Below are positions 55,469-63,640 of a DNA stretch of 64,000 nucleotides, piece after piece. This DNA is from Defluviitalea phaphyphila. Its GTDB lineage: Bacteria; Bacillota; Clostridia; Lachnospirales; Defluviitaleaceae. Numbering within the stretch: position 1 is the first letter of the stretch; each line of letters opens with the position of its first letter. Under the pieces are notes generated by a model that was given only the letters and a program-made list of their open reading frames with translations, had not been told where the DNA came from and made no database searches. The DNA lies in the NCBI RefSeq assembly GCF_001466305.1, contig NZ_JWID01000001.1, forward strand, positions 182,085 to 246,084, read 5' to 3'. The position numbers were made by a program, and so were the translations under genes.

Positions 55469-55950
55469 ATTCCACCTACCACCTTCCCAATTATATAAGC
55501 TACTAGAAAAGAAAATATAAACGCTAAAATATTCCTTGCCACTGTGAGTTTTTTACCAAAATACTTTATTTCTACTGGAATAGTAACAATTCCTACCATC
55601 ATAAGAGTAGAAATAAAAGCCCCTATCTGCATATATCCTGCTCCATTTTTAAGAAGCATATCAGACATTGGAAAGGCTACAAATCCCGGAATAAGAGTAA
55701 TAGCTCCAACTATAGCTGAAAGAATAATCCCAAACCATCCTGATTCTTCACCAATAATACTTGATACAAACTCTGTATTAAATACAGCAAGAAGTATCCC
55801 TACTAACATAGTAATACCAAGAATCTGTGGTAATATATTATCAAAAGATTTCCATGCTTTTTTTAGAGCTTTTTTTGTTTTTTGTTTATCCTTTAAAAAA
55901 GAAATAATTAAAAGTATAATCATAACGGCATAAAAAAGATAATTTCCCAC
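55465..55950 (-). CDS. Permease, first half (YraQ/ArsP-like)
   Basis: A 161-aa membrane protein with about five helices. ILPQILGITMLVGILLAVFNTEFVSSIIGEESGWFGIILSAIVGAITLIPGFVAFPMS (about 38-98) matches the other half of the permease family. Single-chain relatives are about 300-340 aa, so here the protein is split into two cistrons. The GTG start has AGGATGGG in front. First gene of a permease-permease-thioredoxin operon. Confidence 0.8.
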   Translation of the reverse strand: MGNYLFYAVMIILLIISFLKDKQKTKKALKKAWKSFDNILPQILGITMLVGILLAVFNTEFVSSIIGEESGWFGIILSAIVGAITLIPGFVAFPMSDMLLKNGAGYMQIGAFISTLMMVGIVTIPVEIKYFGKKLTVARNILAFIFSFLVAYIIGKVVGGI

Positions 55951-56091
55951 GTTAAAATCCCATCCTATTTTAAATATTATTTTAATAAATTATTTGTATA
56001 AAATATTATTTTATACAAATCTTAACTGCTAAATTTTTATCTTAAAAATTAGATATTTATACAGGATATAATCATACTCATTCTATACTTA

Positions 56092-56143
56092 TATACCCAT
56101 ATCGGTATATTGGTATGATACTCTCATTTTTTATATATGTCAA
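56092..56143 (-). promoter_or_regulatory. Promoter and ArsR-like palindrome of the permease operon
   Basis: TTGACA (56138-56143), 17-bp spacer, TATCAT (56115-56120). TATACC-GATATG-GGTATA (56092-56109) is a perfect palindrome at the start site, of the size bound by ArsR/SmtB-type repressors. No such regulator is in the window. Confidence 0.6.
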
Positions 56144-56439
56144 TAGTTGTATATAAATTAATTTTATTAAAATGAATAAATATTAATATTTAATACTCAT
56201 AGTAACATATCCAGTTGCTATCCTAGCTTTATATTAATTTTATATAAATAGTTTAAAAACAAAATAATTTATTGGCAAATACAATAAAATGTAATTATAA
56301 TTAAATTAAGAAATTGGTAACATTATTGTAGAGAATTATTATAAAAAATTCAACTATTTCAGATATCACTAAAAAAAGTATGTAGATATTCTTTTCTGGA
56401 AGAATAACTACAGAATTCAAGAAAGGATGTAAAAATATA

Positions 56440-57405
56440 ATGGAAAAAGAATTTGATGTGATCGCCTTGGGTGAACTTTTATTTGATTTTACCTCAGCAG
56501 GAAAAAGCAATCAAGGAAACGAAATATTTGAAGCTTGTCCCGGTGGAGCTCCATGTAATGTATTATCGATTCTTTGCAAGCTAGGGAAAAAAACAGCATT
56601 TATAGGTAAAATAGGGAATGACCAATTTGGAGCATCTCTTAGAAAATTATTAAATGAATTAAAAATTGATACTTCTTATCTTCTTACAGATCCAAAAGTT
56701 AATACAACTCTTGCTTTTGTACACACAGGATTAAATGGTGAACGGGATTTTTCTTTTTATAGAAATCCCGGTGCTGACATGATGTTAGATGAAAAAGATA
56801 TTGATGTTAAATTTTTAAAAAAAGCTAAAATATTTCATTTTGGAACATTATCCATGACACATGATAATGTAAGAAAAGCAACTAAAAAAGCAGTTATGGC
56901 AACAAAAGAAAATAATCTATTGATTTCTTTTGACCCTAATTTAAGACCTATGCTATGGGAATCTTTAGAGAAAGCAAAAGAACAAATGGAGTATGGATGC
57001 CACATTTGCGATATATTAAAAATATCTGATAATGAAATTCAGTTCCTTACTGGAAAAGAAGATTTAGATGAAGGTATAAAATTTATTAAAGAAAAATATA
57101 ATATACCACTAATTCTCTTAACCATGGGAAGTAAAGGTAGCAGAGCGTATTATAAAGATATTCGAATAGAATGTGAAGCAGTTCCTTGTAAAGCAATCGA
57201 AACTACTGGAGCTGGAGATACTTTTTGTGGTTGTGTATTAAATTTTATATTAGAACATGATTTTTACAATCTTACCAAAGAACAAATTAGTAATATGCTA
57301 AAGTTTGCTAATGCCGCTGCAGCAATTGTAACTACAAGAAAAGGTGCAATCAAGTCAATGCCAGAAAAAGAGGAAATTTTACAGTTTTATAAATTTTATA
57401 GTTAA
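56440..57405 (+). CDS. PfkB family carbohydrate kinase (fructokinase-like)
   Basis: A 321-aa ribokinase-fold kinase. It has VIALGELLFDFTSAGK near residue 6, CPGGAPCNVLSILCKLG near 32, FYRNPGADMML near 106 and the catalytic ETTGAGDTFCGCVLNFI near 258-274. The nearest family is bacterial fructokinase/2-dehydro-3-deoxygluconokinase. AAAGGATG precedes the ATG. It stands alone with a terminator. Confidence 0.9.
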   Translation: MEKEFDVIALGELLFDFTSAGKSNQGNEIFEACPGGAPCNVLSILCKLGKKTAFIGKIGNDQFGASLRKLLNELKIDTSYLLTDPKVNTTLAFVHTGLNGERDFSFYRNPGADMMLDEKDIDVKFLKKAKIFHFGTLSMTHDNVRKATKKAVMATKENNLLISFDPNLRPMLWESLEKAKEQMEYGCHICDILKISDNEIQFLTGKEDLDEGIKFIKEKYNIPLILLTMGSKGSRAYYKDIRIECEAVPCKAIETTGAGDTFCGCVLNFILEHDFYNLTKEQISNMLKFANAAAAIVTTRKGAIKSMPEKEEILQFYKFYS

Positions 57406-57416
57406 TATATATCCAT

Positions 57417-57460
57417 AAAAAATAGCCCCTAAATGTTTATATCATATGGGGCTATTTTTT
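57417..57460 (+). terminator. Terminator of the PfkB kinase gene
   Basis: AAAAAATAGCCCC / GGGGCTATTTTTT stem, 14 bases after the stop. Confidence 0.85.
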
Positions 57461-57532
57461 ATTATAATTATTTATGCATACTTATATAGTATTATATTTA
57501 AATTTCAAGCAAAACAATTACTTAAAAAGACA

Positions 57533-57877
57533 CTAATCTAAATGTGTAGTACTAGCCCAAAAATAAGGATATTGTTTATTCCCATTCATATCCTTAATAG
57601 GGGTAACATTAAATAATGGGTAAATAGCAGCCGAATCAGTTGTTCCAGGTGAGCGTGTATAATCTACAATACTCTGCAATTCTTTCGCATTGGGCAATCG
57701 CCAATCTGTATATCCTGCTAACTCAAGATTTTCAGCATAAGCAAGAGCTTCCTCCCATGTCATTTTTCCCCATATCCTTCATCCACATAAGTCCAGTCAC
57801 ATTATCAGTTATAGTGCCATCTCCATTATCAGTATAACTAGGTTGATTTCCATTTATACTACCTCTCTTTTTTCCAT
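57533..57877 (-). pseudogene. DUF1566 (Lcl-type) fragment with a frameshift
   Basis: The first frame (57877 down) reads YTDNGDGTITDNVTGLMWMK, then shifts frame near 57765. The second continues MTWEEALAYAENLELAGYTD and WRLPNAKELQSIVDYTRSPG and ends at 57533. Together they form most of one DUF1566 domain, normally part of a secreted protein. No signal peptide remains. Confidence 0.8.
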
Positions 57878-57926
57878 ATTGACACATATGTATATATACT
57901 ATACCAAGTACTTTTTATTATACTTA

Positions 57927-58400
57927 TTATAAATTCATTTCAAATTCAATTTCATGTTTTAATGGTATCCCAGAATTCCCGACTAAAGGGATAGATGGTT
58001 TTAATTTTCTTGAAATATCCAATGCATTATAATAAAGTTTTGTCATATCAAATCCCCGTTTTTGATAAAAGCGTATAGCATTTATATTATCGTTTGTAGT
58101 AATAACTTTTATTTTTATACACTTCTTTTCTCTTGCTATTTCAATAACCTTATTTAAAAGAGTAGTTCCTATTCCATGATTTTCTTTTAAACTGTCCAAA
58201 GACATAATTTCACATTCATTTTCTTTAATTATATATGTTACTAGTCCAAGAATATTTTCACCATCATACATGATAAACCCATCTAATGTTGACATATCAA
58301 CTAATTCGCCTCTAACAACCATATCAGTAGAAAACCACTTGGAAATAATAAAATCATTAACTTGATTTCTATTTTCACTAGATATTTTTCTTATGTACAT
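57927..58400 (-). CDS. GNAT family N-acetyltransferase
   Basis: A 157-aa GNAT protein. Motif A is seen as LDSLKENHGIGTTLLNKVIEIAREKKCIKIKVITTNDN near residues 68-105, motif B as AIRFYQKRGFDM near 108. The rest of the fold, ILGLVTYIIKENECEIM, precedes it. Transfers an acyl group from acyl-CoA to an amine; substrate unknown. AGAGGAG precedes the ATG. Confidence 0.88.
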   Translation of the reverse strand: MYIRKISSENRNQVNDFIISKWFSTDMVVRGELVDMSTLDGFIMYDGENILGLVTYIIKENECEIMSLDSLKENHGIGTTLLNKVIEIAREKKCIKIKVITTNDNINAIRFYQKRGFDMTKLYYNALDISRKLKPSIPLVGNSGIPLKHEIEFEMNL

Positions 58401-58463
58401 ACTCTTGCTCTCCTCTTTTAATTAATATTAAATTTTGTCTTAATGTTTTTTCTTATTTCTTCA

Positions 58464-58655
58464 TTAAATATATAAATTTTTATAAATACTATCTAAATTT
58501 AAACCATCGTAATGACTAATGTTTTTTACCACTTCTCCATTTTTAAGAAAAATAAATTTTGTACCTATCTGTTTTAGAAAATCTAGTAACGGAGGATAAT
58601 TCATAATTGCCATAATGATACCCTCTCTTTTTCTCATTCCCATTGAAAGGTCGTT
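58464..58655 (-). pseudogene. Remnant of an ABC transporter ATPase
   Basis: One frame reads NDLSMGMRKREGIIMAIMNY, then PPLLDFLKQIGTKFIFLKNG, and ends ISHYDGLNLDSIYKNLYI. The first part is an ABC signature region (LSMGMRxR), the last a typical ATPase C terminus. The Walker B part between PPLL and DFL is deleted and the N-terminal half is gone. Confidence 0.7.
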
Positions 58656-58959
58656 TGAAATTTGATTCTGTTTTTAACTCAAAGGTATTTTGAACAATGT
58701 AAAAAATCAATACTAATATAAATAAAAGTATTACTTGCAGAATGCTAAAGTTATAAATAATATTGGAAATATGTTGAATTACCTTTAATTTCCCTAACTC
58801 ATTTAAAATATTAATGAATATATCTTTTTTATCAATATTATTAAATGTGTTTTCTGAAAAAACTATAAATAAATTTTTAATACTAATAATAAGCGTAATA
58901 AAAATACAAATATCTTTTAAAAAAGTAATATATTTATTTTTTATTGTATTGTATATCAT
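58543..58959 (-). CDS. Doubtful ORF: membrane segment running into ABC remnant
   Basis: A 138-aa frame whose first 95 residues hold two or three hydrophobic helices (ICIFITLIISIKNLFIVF; SILQVILLFILVLIFYIV). Its C-terminal 35 residues overlap, out of frame, the ABC ATPase remnant. There is no ribosome site before the ATG. Probably decay product rather than a gene. Confidence 0.25.
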   Translation of the reverse strand: MIYNTIKNKYITFLKDICIFITLIISIKNLFIVFSENTFNNIDKKDIFINILNELGKLKVIQHISNIIYNFSILQVILLFILVLIFYIVQNTFELKTESNFKRPFNGNEKKRGYHYGNYELSSVTRFSKTDRYKIYFS

Positions 58960-59205
58960 GGAAAGAAGAAACAGGATATTAAAAACAATAATTGGACAAT
59001 TTTATACATATAGTGGTAATAAATAAACAAATTGTAATTATTAATATGATTATAACTTGCAATTTTTTGTATATTAAAAATATTATAAAAGATATCTAGA
59101 GTAGTAACAAGTATTATTAAACCATTTTAATAAAATAATAATTCGTTTGCTTTTATTTTAGTCCTAAAACTAAAATATAAAATATTTTTATAAATCATAA
59201 AAATA
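58960..59205. other. Intergenic stretch, nothing recognised
   Basis: AT-rich sequence without a supported gene or hairpin between the decayed ABC region and the promoter at 59206. Confidence 0.45.
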
Positions 59206-59235
59206 TTGACTTTTTTAAATAATATGATGTATAAT
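59206..59235 (+). promoter_or_regulatory. Promoter of the 169-aa unknown gene
   Basis: TTGACT (59206-59211), 18-bp spacer, TATAAT (59230-59235). Confidence 0.6.
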
Positions 59236-59298
59236 TAATTCGTGTGGATATACTTTTTGTAATTTTTTAATGATAAAAAATTTTTTAGGAGGTGTTTT

Positions 59299-59808
59299 AT
59301 GCAATTATTAAGATCTCAGTTGAAAAATATCTATAGTAATTTACCAAATTATCAAAAAACAGAATGGGCATTAAATGCTAACTATTCAAGCTATCAAGGT
59401 TTATACAGATATCTATCAAACAACGGTCATGAAGTTGCTTACAAACGAGTAGTAGATGCACTTAAAAAAACTGTTGGTGAACAACGTTTTCAAGAATTAA
59501 TCAAGGAGCAAACAGTTCAAACAAACAAAAGAAATTTAGATATTGAAAACTTAATTGATAGGATCTTTAGTAGAGAAGATATGGACTCCCAAAAATATGA
59601 TATTTTCGAAAGTATAGCAAATCGATTAGGATTTGATATCGATTCCTTTTTTGAAAAAGAAACAGAGATGACAGATATGCTTCGTAAATTTCCTAACAGT
59701 GAAGAACTTATCAAAAAAATACGAATGACAACACAAGATATTATTAATATGGTTATTGTTCATAATTTTGCTATACCACTTGCACAAGAAAACTCTAAAA
59801 TAAAATAG
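59299..59808 (+). CDS. Unknown soluble helical protein, 169 aa
   Basis: A real gene by its signals: promoter, TTAGGAGGTG site and a terminator. The protein is soluble, mostly helical and rich in Gln/Asn/Glu, with YQGLYRYLSNNGHEVAYKRVVDALKKTVGEQRFQELIKEQT near residues 33-72 and a C-terminal MTTQDIINMVIVHNFAIPLAQE. I do not recognise a family. Nothing in the neighbours suggests a function. Confidence 0.65.
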   Translation: MQLLRSQLKNIYSNLPNYQKTEWALNANYSSYQGLYRYLSNNGHEVAYKRVVDALKKTVGEQRFQELIKEQTVQTNKRNLDIENLIDRIFSREDMDSQKYDIFESIANRLGFDIDSFFEKETEMTDMLRKFPNSEELIKKIRMTTQDIINMVIVHNFAIPLAQENSKIK

Positions 59809-59849
59809 TTCTTAAGCTCTTTTTAAATCTTAAATTTTTCTATTTTATT

Positions 59850-59888
59850 TATAGACTCCATTTTCATTGAATATGGAGTCTATTTTAC
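59850..59888 (+). terminator. Terminator of the 169-aa unknown gene
   Basis: ATAGACTCCAT / ATGGAGTCTAT stem with a T-rich tail. Confidence 0.75.
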
Positions 59889-59970
59889 GCTTACATTATT
59901 ATAAAGTGAAATTATTATATCCCGCTAAATATCAAATAAAAATTTTAATGCAAAATATAATTTTGACAAA

Positions 59971-60624
59971 TTAAAACTCTCTTTTTCGGTAAAACTTTAA
60001 AGAAAAAACATATGAAATAACAAGTAACAAAATCATTATAACAAATATTTCAGCTACTATTTGTATATTCGATTGGTTATTTAAAAACTGCAAAATTCCT
60101 TGAATAAATGTTTTGTTTTTATTTTCTATTAACTTAGAGATAAGTATTCCTGCAACAGTGGATCCCCCAAAAAATAGAATAAAATTAATAATTCTAGATC
60201 TTATATATCCTATTTTAAAAAATATAGGAAAATAAATGCTAGTTACTAAAACTATAGAAAATAAGGCTCCTACAACACTTTCAAAGGATACAGGATATAC
60301 TTTAAAAGGTAATTTAAATATTTTTATGACACCTGTAATTAAAATATAATATACAATTGCCATTGCTGCAAAAATAAATGTTGAAAGATATTTTGCACCT
60401 ACTACAGTTTTTCTATTTAGCGGTAGACTATTTAATAAAATATCTGATTTATTTTTATCATCTAAAGCACTGGAAACCTGAATCATAATATATGAAAACA
60501 CAGTAACACTTATTAAAAACATATCAAATTGTCTAGAAGACAATATCATAAGTAATATATAAACTATTCCAAAACGTAAAGTATTTTTTTGTATTAATAT
60601 ATCTTTTAGAATTAAATTAAACAT
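59971..60624 (-). CDS. ABC-2 type transporter permease
   Basis: A 217-aa membrane protein with six helices. It has FGIVYILLMILSSRQFDMFLISVTVFSYIMIQVSSALDDKNKSDILLNSLPLNRKTVVGAKYLSTFIF (residues 18-85), the ABC-2/DUF-type membrane-domain pattern of small BcrA/YtrC-like permeases. The ATG overlaps the ATPase end by eight bases. Works with the next-listed ATPase; substrate unknown. Confidence 0.82.
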   Translation of the reverse strand: MFNLILKDILIQKNTLRFGIVYILLMILSSRQFDMFLISVTVFSYIMIQVSSALDDKNKSDILLNSLPLNRKTVVGAKYLSTFIFAAMAIVYYILITGVIKIFKLPFKVYPVSFESVVGALFSIVLVTSIYFPIFFKIGYIRSRIINFILFFGGSTVAGILISKLIENKNKTFIQGILQFLNNQSNIQIVAEIFVIMILLLVISYVFSLKFYRKREF

Positions 60625-61483
60625 TTTGTATCCCCCTTACATAATAAAACATTATATCATCAAGAGAAGGCTTATCAATAATTACTCTGTCTTTTAATAT
60701 CCTTTTTATCTCTTGTCTATTTTCTATAAGTCCCTCAAATCCAAACTGATTTTCTTTTATTCCAATAAAATATTTTCTTACATCCGAATTAAGGATTTCT
60801 TTTGGTCCTTTTACCAATCCGTGATTATCAAGGATATCATCTTTAGTGCAAGAAAACACAATGCTGCCATTGTTTATAAATGTTATGTAATCTGCTATCT
60901 TATCCAGATCAGTTGTAATATGGGTAGAGAAAAATACACTCTTATTTTCATTTTGTATAAACGAAGTTAATATATCTAATAATTCATTCCTTATAATTGG
61001 GTCAAGCCCTGAAGTTGGCTCATCCATTATTAACAAATCTGCATTATGAGATAATGCAACAGCAATGGAAAATTTCATCTTCATTCCTTTTGATAATTCC
61101 TTTATCTTTTTCTTAAAAGGCAAGGAAAACTCCTTAATATATTTATTGAATAAACTATCATCCCAATTTTTATAGAAGGGAGCTATTACTCTTTTCATTT
61201 CCATAATAGTTAGTTCTTCATAAAAATAATTTTCATCAAATACAAATCCTATTCTATTTTTTATCTCTTTTTCATACTTGATATTATCCAGTCCAAATAT
61301 TTTAATTTCTCCATCATCTTTTTTAAGTAAATTCATAATAAGTTTTATAGTTGTACTCTTTCCTGCCCCATTTGGACCAATAAAACCCATAATATATCCT
61401 TTTTCCAAAGTAAAATTTATATTTTTTATAGAAAAATCCTTAAAATTCTTTTTTAAATTTTTCACTTCTAAAATAGGTTCCAT
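60617..61483 (-). CDS. ABC transporter ATP-binding protein (YtrB-like)
   Basis: A 288-aa ATPase. Walker A is GFIGPNGAGKSTTIKLIMN near residue 35, the Q loop KNRIGFVFDENYFYEEL near 84, the signature ELSKGMKMKFSIAVALSHN near 133 and Walker B ADLLIMDEPTSGLDP near 154. The KGMKMK form is usual for this family. GAGGAGG selects MEPILEV; the ORF's earlier ATG lies within that site. Cotranscribed with a GntR regulator upstream, as in ytrAB. Confidence 0.9.
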   Translation of the reverse strand: MEPILEVKNLKKNFKDFSIKNINFTLEKGYIMGFIGPNGAGKSTTIKLIMNLLKKDDGEIKIFGLDNIKYEKEIKNRIGFVFDENYFYEELTIMEMKRVIAPFYKNWDDSLFNKYIKEFSLPFKKKIKELSKGMKMKFSIAVALSHNADLLIMDEPTSGLDPIIRNELLDILTSFIQNENKSVFFSTHITTDLDKIADYITFINNGSIVFSCTKDDILDNHGLVKGPKEILNSDVRKYFIGIKENQFGFEGLIENRQEIKRILKDRVIIDKPSLDDIMFYYVRGIQNV

Positions 61484-61484
61484 G

Positions 61485-61859
61485 CTATCCCTCCTCATAA
61501 AGTATTTTTAACATTTCCTGCATTTCTTCAAGAGACAACTCAATAGACCTGCCCGCATCAACTGCTTCTGCCAATTTTTCTTCAACAATTTTTAAGCGCA
61601 TTTCTTTTAGCAGTTCTTTGTTTTTAGCTGCCACAAAAGACCCTTTACCTTGTACTGTTACTATATAACCATCATTTTCTAATTTTTCATATGCTTTTTT
61701 TGTGGTAATGACGCTTATCTGCAAGTCTTTAGCTAAACTCCTTATAGAAGGAAGTTTCTCATTCTCTGCAAGATCTCCTCGTATGATCATATTCTTAATC
61801 TGTTTTACAATCTGTTCATAAATCGGCTCCTGTGAAAAGTTAGAAATAATAATATTCAT
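61485..61859 (-). CDS. GntR family regulator, YtrA subfamily
   Basis: A 124-aa short GntR protein: winged helix PIYEQIVKQIKNMIIRGDLAENEKLPSIRSLAKDLQISVITTKKAYEKLENDGYIVTVQGKGSFVA (residues 12-80) and a short helical C terminus. The size and operon partner (ABC ATPase and permease) place it in the YtrA subfamily, which represses envelope-stress ABC transporters. A strong palindrome covers the promoter's -10. AAGGATAAG precedes the ATG. Confidence 0.9.
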   Translation of the reverse strand: MNIIISNFSQEPIYEQIVKQIKNMIIRGDLAENEKLPSIRSLAKDLQISVITTKKAYEKLENDGYIVTVQGKGSFVAAKNKELLKEMRLKIVEEKLAEAVDAGRSIELSLEEMQEMLKILYEEG

Positions 61860-61905
61860 CTATCCTATCTTATCCTTCCGTATATAAACTATATATATTA
61901 TCTAT

Positions 61906-61946
61906 AGTGTATATATACATTATATACACTTATATTATTTTGTCAA
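61906..61946 (-). promoter_or_regulatory. Promoter and GntR-type palindrome of the ytrABC-like operon
   Basis: TTGACA (61941-61946), 16-bp spacer, TATAAT (61919-61924). AGTGTATATA-N5-TATATACACT (61906-61930) is a perfect 10-bp inverted repeat over the -10 and start, like YtrA operators. Confidence 0.75.
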
Positions 61947-62084
61947 TATAAATTAAAAACTTTCCTGTATATTTAACATGAATACTACTCTAAAATCCCT
62001 TATCATATTGTCAAATCATCTGTTTATGATAATCTAAAATTATCATAGTATAATAATTGAAAACTCCCCTAGAAGAATATAAAA

Positions 62085-62113
62085 TAACCCTATGAAATGT
62101 TTTCATAGGGAGG
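62085..62113. terminator. Hairpin in the decayed region
   Basis: CCCTATGAAA / TTTCATAGGG perfect 10-bp stem with a TGT loop (62088-62110). No clear T-run, so it may not be a working terminator. Confidence 0.4.
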
Positions 62114-62117
62114 TTAA

Positions 62118-62325
62118 AAAGCTGATTGATTTAATGCATAAACAAAAAAATAATTCTTTAATATTTTAAGGTCGATCAGAAAAAACTTTAAGAACATTTG
62201 AAAAAATATTCGAAAAATACGACCTTATTATAGCTGATGAACTAAGATACATATTTTTTGATAAAGAAAAGTCCAAACTACTATTTACATATCTTTCTCT
62301 AAGAGCCGGTAAAAATCTACAATAA
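62118..62325 (+). pseudogene. IS21-type istB remnant
   Basis: A frame reads GRSEKTLRTFEKIFEKYDLI then IADELRYIFFDKEKSKLLFT and stops at 62325. IADELRYIFFDKE corresponds to the IstB Walker B region (LVIDELGYVPFDKE). The frame is broken on both sides. The rest of 62326-62505 shows nothing. Confidence 0.6.
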
Positions 62326-62505
62326 TTACTACCAATTCCTATTCAATTCACTTATTTATATTATCCATATCATAAATTGCCTATTTAACAAATCGTCTAA
62401 AACATATTCTTTTTTACAATTCTATTGGTATTCCGTTAACATAATTTATGTTGAAAATGATGTTACAATTTTCCCAAATACTAAATATTAAAAGAGTTAA
62501 AACGT

Positions 62506-62919
62506 TTATACAAGTACTTCTGGTTGAATATAGAACTTCTTTTCATTACCTCGTATTTCTATATAATTTTTCCAAACATAAAACTTCCAGTGCTTACCTT
62601 CACTTGAATTCTCAAACATTATATCTGGTGTCATTAATTCTTTAAGTTCCTTAAAGTTAATATAATATATTTTGTTTCCTTCTAACCGAACTGCCAATAT
62701 TGCAATATCTGAATCATCTAGTATTTCAACCTGTTTAATTGTAAGATCAAACCATCCTTGCCCTTGAGAATGCAACTTTGATGATGGTGTACAAAGAATA
62801 AGTTTCTTTCCGGCACTTATCCCTTCATACATAATTTGTTTCCCTTTAATATTTGATAATATGCAATTATATTTCTCTCCGATAGTTTTAAGTACAATTT
62901 GCTTATCTGGAATCAACAT
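62506..62919 (-). CDS. Unknown protein, 137 aa
   Basis: A soluble alpha/beta protein: MLIPDKQIVLKTIGEKYNCI, then KLILCTPSSKLHSQGQGWFDLTIKQVEIL near residues 40-68, DIAILAVRLEGNKIYYINFKELKELM near 72-97 and WKNYIEIRG near 115. TAGGGAGGG precedes the ATG, so it is likely translated. I do not recognise the family; the GQGWFDLT pattern hints at a small nuclease-like or regulatory domain, but this cannot be supported. Confidence 0.6.
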   Translation of the reverse strand: MLIPDKQIVLKTIGEKYNCILSNIKGKQIMYEGISAGKKLILCTPSSKLHSQGQGWFDLTIKQVEILDDSDIAILAVRLEGNKIYYINFKELKELMTPDIMFENSSEGKHWKFYVWKNYIEIRGNEKKFYIQPEVLV

Positions 62920-63029
62920 TTTATCCCTCCCTAAATGGTATTTTTTTCATTATAGCATAGAAGTGTGCAGCCGCATTTAACAATTTTATTGTTAACAACT
63001 ACTGTTAATCTAAAATATAAATTGGCATC

Positions 63030-63082
63030 TCATTTATATCTAGAATAGATGAGGGTAACACAATATAAATTGTGTTACCCTC
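63030..63082. repeat. Two adjacent palindromes next to the ISL3 remnant
   Basis: An imperfect palindrome around TCTAGA (63030-63054) is followed by a perfect 14-bp inverted repeat GAGGGTAACACAAT / ATTGTGTTACCCTC (63051-63064 / 63069-63082) with a four-base loop. No T-run follows on either strand. Confidence 0.6.
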
Positions 63083-63104
63083 GAGTAGAAGATTATAAAA
63101 ATTA

Positions 63105-63640
63105 GGTTCTATAATAAATGCACTTGTTAAATAAATCTGCTAAATTTAGTTACCATAAATACACAAAAAAGGAGATTTATTCGTTAGAAAATTTATCTTA
63201 TCTAGATACCATAAACTTAATGATGAAAATAAAAAAGCTGTTGATTTAATGCTTTTATATAATGATGATTTAAGACTTGCTCATTTTCTTAAAGAATGGT
63301 TCTATAAAATATTTCAAAGTAATAAATACTCTTATCAAAGAACTGCTTTAAAGCATTGGATTGAAAATGCCGAAACCTCTTCAATTCCTGAATTTGAGAA
63401 ATGTGCTGCTACATATAGAAGGTGGTCTAAAGAGATTAAAAATGCTTTTAAATATGGTTATACTAATGGAGCAACTGAAGGTTTTAATAATAAGATTAAG
63501 GTTTTAAAACTTATATCTTTTGGTTTTAAAAAACTTTAGAAGATTGCGTAATAGGATAATTCATTGTACTAATTAAATAATAATTAAATATCTTTGTGGG
63601 AAATCCTACATTTAGTTAGATTTATTAAGTGCACCCAAAA
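63105..63640 (+). mobile_element. ISL3-family insertion sequence remnant
   Basis: The left end GGTTCTATAATAAATGCACTT starts at 63105. The body holds only the C terminus of an ISL3 DDE transposase (frame from about 63185): KHWIENAETSSIPEFEKCAA near 63355, then YGYTNGATEGFNNKIKVLKL, ending in a frameshift where RRLRNRIIH should continue (63535-63565). A decayed inverse copy of the end (AGATTTATTAAGTGCA) lies at 63617-63632. The N-terminal two thirds are deleted. Confidence 0.85.
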
